64,000 bases of DNA from Phycisphaerae bacterium (lineage in GTDB: Bacteria > Planctomycetota > Phycisphaerae > Phycisphaerales > UBA1924): the NCBI GenBank assembly GCA_016873295.1, contig VGXM01000002.1:124001-188000 (forward strand), read 5' to 3'. Below the pieces are notes generated by a model. The model ran no database searches. It was given only the letters and a program-made list of their open reading frames with translations, and was not told the origin of the DNA. A program made the position numbers and the translations under genes. Shown here in pieces: positions 61,211-64,000 of the stretch. Within the stretch, counting starts at the first letter, position 1, and the number at the start of each line of letters is the position of its first letter.

Positions 61211-62353
61211 CTATGAGTGCCTTCGCCTGATACGAAGGCGGAACCACACCAGGCATGTGAGCACCAGCCCGCCCAGAACCCAGCCGGCTATCCGAAGGCG
61301 CTCGCGCTTGTCGACTTCCATGACCGCGGCGGACTCCGGCAGCGGGCGACGCATGATGTCCTCCTCGCCCTCGGCGCCGACCACTCGGATCTCGCCCTCC
61401 GTGTGGTCATACACCTCGCGGAAGGTCACCGGTCCGCGGTGCTCGTCCGACCCCGCCAGGGGTGGAACGCGCGTGACCCGGCGGAACTCGTGATCGTCGA
61501 TGGTGGCGATCGATCTGAACACCACGCGACGGTCGGGCACGCCATTCTGCCTCTTGGTCAGCGATTCGCGAGCCACGGGGCGCGGAAACCCGGGCGCCAT
61601 CGACCATCCGCTCGTCGCGATGACAAGGCCGCTCACAGTCCCGTCCGCCCTGGTGGTGGACAGCTCGACGCGCCAGACCTCACCCGAATCAGCGGCAGCA
61701 TCCCATCGCCCGGTGGCCCGCAATCGCCACTGTCCATCGTTGATCGCCTTGTCCGCTTCGGCGCGCCACGTCCCGTCCGCCGCGAGAATCCCGTGGACCG
61801 GAGCCCCCGACCACACCGCGCGGTGCAGCCCGCCCGTGAACAGGACGAGCGCGTCATCCAGATTCGAGTCCACGAATCGAGCAATGCCACTCCTGGTGAT
61901 CTGATCGCCCCGTCGGGCCAGCGTCAATGCCTCGGGCGTCATCCGCCACGCGAGCGCGCCCGTCTGGACATCGTCCAATGCCGAGTCGCCTCCGCTCACG
62001 CGCGTGACGCTCCGCCGGAACTCATCTCCCTTCAGCCAGAGCACGAACTGATCGACGTCGGGCCGCGTCCGTCGCGGTTCGAGGGCAAGCAAGGCGCGGT
62101 CGGGGTGCTCGGGCTTCCCTTCGACCCGCTTGCGGATGGCGGCAAACTCCGCCTCCGAGAGCGTGTACAGGAACTCAATGTCGTACTCGACCTTGTACGC
62201 AGTGCTCCCCGAGCGCAGCACTTCACGGTCGATGTTGATCGTGCCGTCCGGCCAAGCCTGGAATCGCGCGCGCTCGTCTTCGGTCTGGCCCGCGGCCACG
62301 CCCGACGATGCGCCGAACATCACGCCCACGATCATGGCCGCAACCCCACGCAT
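61211..62353 (-). CDS. Exported protein with C-terminal membrane anchor (cassette 2)
   Basis: The 380-residue product has a signal peptide (MRGVAAMIVGVMFGASSGVA), an exported domain with FEFLYTLSEAEFA-like helices (IEFLYTLSEAEFAAIRKRV), WSGAPVHGILAADGTWRAEA and TFREVYDHTEGEIRVV, then one transmembrane helix (IAGWVLGGLVLTCLVWF) and a basic tail RLRIRRRHS. No family is recognised. It has the same layout as 3271-4215. ATG 62353 is supported by TACTCT 7 nt upstream, so this is the promoter-proximal gene of the second cassette; the Cys-rich gene follows after 20 bp. Confidence 0.75.
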   Translation of the reverse strand: MRGVAAMIVGVMFGASSGVAAGQTEDERARFQAWPDGTINIDREVLRSGSTAYKVEYDIEFLYTLSEAEFAAIRKRVEGKPEHPDRALLALEPRRTRPDVDQFVLWLKGDEFRRSVTRVSGGDSALDDVQTGALAWRMTPEALTLARRGDQITRSGIARFVDSNLDDALVLFTGGLHRAVWSGAPVHGILAADGTWRAEADKAINDGQWRLRATGRWDAAADSGEVWRVELSTTRADGTVSGLVIATSGWSMAPGFPRPVARESLTKRQNGVPDRRVVFRSIATIDDHEFRRVTRVPPLAGSDEHRGPVTFREVYDHTEGEIRVVGAEGEEDIMRRPLPESAAVMEVDKRERLRIAGWVLGGLVLTCLVWFRLRIRRRHS

Positions 62354-62437
62354 GCGGACAAGAGTACCCGGGGGGAGGGGGGTGGGATCGGCCTGTGGTC
62401 CTCCAGTGGGACCGGCCTGTGGCCGGTGGTCGCGGCG

Positions 62438-62479
62438 GCACGGGTCATCGGGCGCTTCGCCCGATGATCCGTGGCACCC
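62438..62479 (+). repeat. R1 core fragment
   Basis: Only the palindromic core remains: GCACGGGTCATCGGGCG, CTT, CGCCCGATGATCCGTGG. No terminal repeats. It lies between tsaE and the second cassette and may still act as a hairpin. Confidence 0.7.
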
Positions 62480-62504
62480 GCACTCACTGTTCACCGCTCA
62501 CTGC

Positions 62505-63161
62505 TCACTGCTCACGACTCTCCCCCTCCAGCGGGCGCGAGGCGCGGTAGTCGCCGGTGAGCCAGCAGAAGAGGTCGGCGTCGCGGAGGCGCGGGGAGGC
62601 GAAGGGGTAGGCGGGGGCGTTGGGGGGCACCGGCTGCCTGGAGGCGGGGCAGGTGGCGGGCTCGCGCTCGAGCAGCTCGCGGACGCCCTTGCGACGCGTC
62701 CAGGAGTCGGGGAGTTCGATCCGGATGAGGCGTTGCGTCGCGGCGGCGGGTTCGAGGGTGACGCGCGCCCGCTCGGGGGGGAGGGCCGACTCGATGCGTT
62801 CGGGCCACTCGACGAGCATGGCGGCGTCGGGCGCGCCGACGGGGCCCATGAGGCGGTCCCATCCCAGGGCGTCGAGTTCGTCCGTGCCGCGGAGGCGGTA
62901 GGCGTCGACGTGGATGAGTCGCGCGGGGCGGTCGGGGGCGAGGGCGGGGGCGTACTGGTTGACGACGACGAAGGTGGGGCTGGAGATGGCGCCGCGTGGC
63001 ACACCGAGGGCCTCGGCGACGGCGCGGGCGAAGAGGGTCTTGCCGGCGCCCAGGGGGCCCGAGAGGGCGACCACGTCGCCGGCGCGGAGGACGAAGCCCA
63101 AGGCCGCGGCCATGGCGGCGGTGTAGGGCTCGCCCGTGCTGGTTCGTTCGACCTTGGGCAC
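62505..63161 (-). CDS. tsaE: tRNA threonylcarbamoyladenosine synthesis ATPase TsaE
   Basis: The 218-residue ATPase helps TsaB/TsaD make t6A in tRNA. Signatures: Walker A SGPLGAGKTLFARAVAEALG, SPTFVVVNQY, HVDAYRL and MLVEWPERIESALP. It has a C-terminal extension of about 60 residues (ELLEREPATCPASRQPVPPN onward) not usual for the family. The GTG at 63161 is 15 nt after the thiL stop, making a thiL-tsaE pair; earlier starts would overlap thiL. Confidence 0.9.
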   Translation of the reverse strand: MPKVERTSTGEPYTAAMAAALGFVLRAGDVVALSGPLGAGKTLFARAVAEALGVPRGAISSPTFVVVNQYAPALAPDRPARLIHVDAYRLRGTDELDALGWDRLMGPVGAPDAAMLVEWPERIESALPPERARVTLEPAAATQRLIRIELPDSWTRRKGVRELLEREPATCPASRQPVPPNAPAYPFASPRLRDADLFCWLTGDYRASRPLEGESREQ

Positions 63162-63175
63162 GGGGGATTGTTGGG

Positions 63176-64000
63176 TCAGGGGGTGGGCCCGGGGCGGGCG
63201 TGGTCCCAGCCCAGGGACGACCCGTCGTGCTCGGTGCCGGCGTCGAGGATGGCGCACGCCGGTCCGGGGGCGGGCTCGAGCACGCGCCCGATAACGGTGA
63301 TGGTGGTGCTCGTGCCCGGGCAGGCGGGCGGGGGGGTGCAGTCGGGGTCGAGGGTGAAGAGGAGTTCGTAGTCCTCGCCAGCACCGGCGGCCTCGCGCCA
63401 GCCCGAGACGCCCGGGGCGCGGGGGATGGCGGCGGCGTCGATGGTGATGCGGCAGCGTGAGGCGTCAGCCATGCGTGAGGCGTCGATGCCCAGGCCGTCG
63501 GAGAGGTCCATGAGGGCGTGGAGGCGCCCGCCGAGGGTGTCGCAGAGGGCGCGGGCCTCGGCGAGTCGCGGCTCGAAGGTGAGGTGGCGGCCGCCGGAGG
63601 TGGCGGCGTCGACGGCGCCGCCGAGGCGGCCCGTGACGCAGACGAGGTCGCCGGGGCGTGCGCCGGAGCGGAGCACGGGGCCTCGGGCGTGGTGGGGGGT
63701 GCCGACGATGGTGACGGCGATGGTGAGGGGCCCGGGGGTGGAGGAGATGTCGCCGCCGATGAGGGGGCAGCCCCAGTGGCGGGCCCAGCGGTGCATGGCG
63801 TCGAAGAGGTGGTCGGCGCGGCCAAAGAGGGCGTCGGGGATGGCGGCGGCGGCGAGGGCGACCATCGGGGTGCCGCCCATGGCGGCGACGTCGGAGACGG
63901 CGCGGGCGATGCTCTTGCGCCCGATGAGGTCCATGGGCGTGCGGGGGAAGGGCTCGAAGTGGCGCCCGGCGACGACCTGGTCGACTTTCAAGAGGAGTGG
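63176..64000 (-). CDS. thiL: Thiamine-monophosphate kinase, partial (5' end outside window)
   Basis: The visible 275 residues begin within the gene (LLLKVDQVVAGRHFEP) and include LIGRKSIARAVSDVAAMGGT, IGGDISSTPGPL, VTGRLGGA, LMDLSDGLGIDASRMA and AGEDYELLFTLD, all ThiL motifs. The enzyme makes thiamine diphosphate. The start codon lies beyond 64000. No thiamine riboswitch can be judged because the upstream part is missing. Confidence 0.93.
   Translation of the reverse strand, partial: PLLLKVDQVVAGRHFEPFPRTPMDLIGRKSIARAVSDVAAMGGTPMVALAAAAIPDALFGRADHLFDAMHRWARHWGCPLIGGDISSTPGPLTIAVTIVGTPHHARGPVLRSGARPGDLVCVTGRLGGAVDAATSGGRHLTFEPRLAEARALCDTLGGRLHALMDLSDGLGIDASRMADASRCRITIDAAAIPRAPGVSGWREAAGAGEDYELLFTLDPDCTPPPACPGTSTTITVIGRVLEPAPGPACAILDAGTEHDGSSLGWDHARPGPTP

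Overview
The window is strongly GC-rich and gene-dense. It looks like the chromosome of a Phycisphaerae-type planctomycete. The evidence is exported proteins ending in a paired 'GC-type' dockerin (Cys-x-ADWN...DFNDFL...ADLNGDG...NLYNAGC), a PEP-CTERM-like protein, prepilin-like proteins with a D-G motif near the C-terminus, tandem SPINDLY/O-GlcNAc-transferase-like proteins, and respiratory and ATP-synthase genes scattered singly rather than in operons. The species cannot be named from this sequence alone.

Layout. 0-6.3 kb: tRNA-Leu, a dockerin gene remnant, a lone atpG, a pseudopilin/Cys-rich/membrane-anchor cassette, a lipoprotein and a secreted subtilase. 7-20 kb: AAA+ ATPase, coaD, a lipoprotein pair, a glycosyltransferase, a histone-H1-like protein, class II DAHP synthase, a Dus enzyme, a PIG-L deacetylase, lepA and a small DNA-binding protein. 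20-27 kb: an apparent operon of three TPR/GT41 glycosyltransferases, a sulfotransferase and a TauE-type permease. 27-35 kb: ABC-F ATPase, a ketosynthase-like protein lacking its catalytic residues, a GxxExxY protein, an intact ketosynthase and purC. 35-44 kb: a GH10-like protein without catalytic Glu, a ComEA-like protein, a P1B ATPase, gpsA and two exported proteins. 44-52.6 kb: a VTT membrane protein, MBL hydrolase, PepSY protein, ferredoxin, methyltransferase, S1/P1-like nuclease, MgtE and small envelope proteins. 52.7-59.5 kb: tRNA-Arg, nuoE, HIT, MBL, GNAT, nuoD, a PhnP-like hydrolase and a glycosyltransferase. 59.5-64 kb: a second cassette (MauE-pseudopilin fusion, Cys-rich protein, C-tail-anchored protein), then tsaE and the 3' part of thiL.

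Three patterns cut across the gene list. (1) About 25 genes have a TAnnnT hexamer only 5-10 nt before the start codon, which implies widespread leaderless transcription; the motif also helps choose starts. (2) A family of about 185-bp palindromic elements with inverted terminal repeats (called R1 here) sits exactly at the TAG stop codon of four unrelated genes. Smaller hairpin families (R2, R3, R4) fill other gaps. (3) A three-gene cassette of pseudopilin, small Cys-rich exported protein and exported protein with a C-terminal membrane anchor occurs twice, in opposite gene orders, with translational coupling. I consider this the best candidate for an undescribed system.
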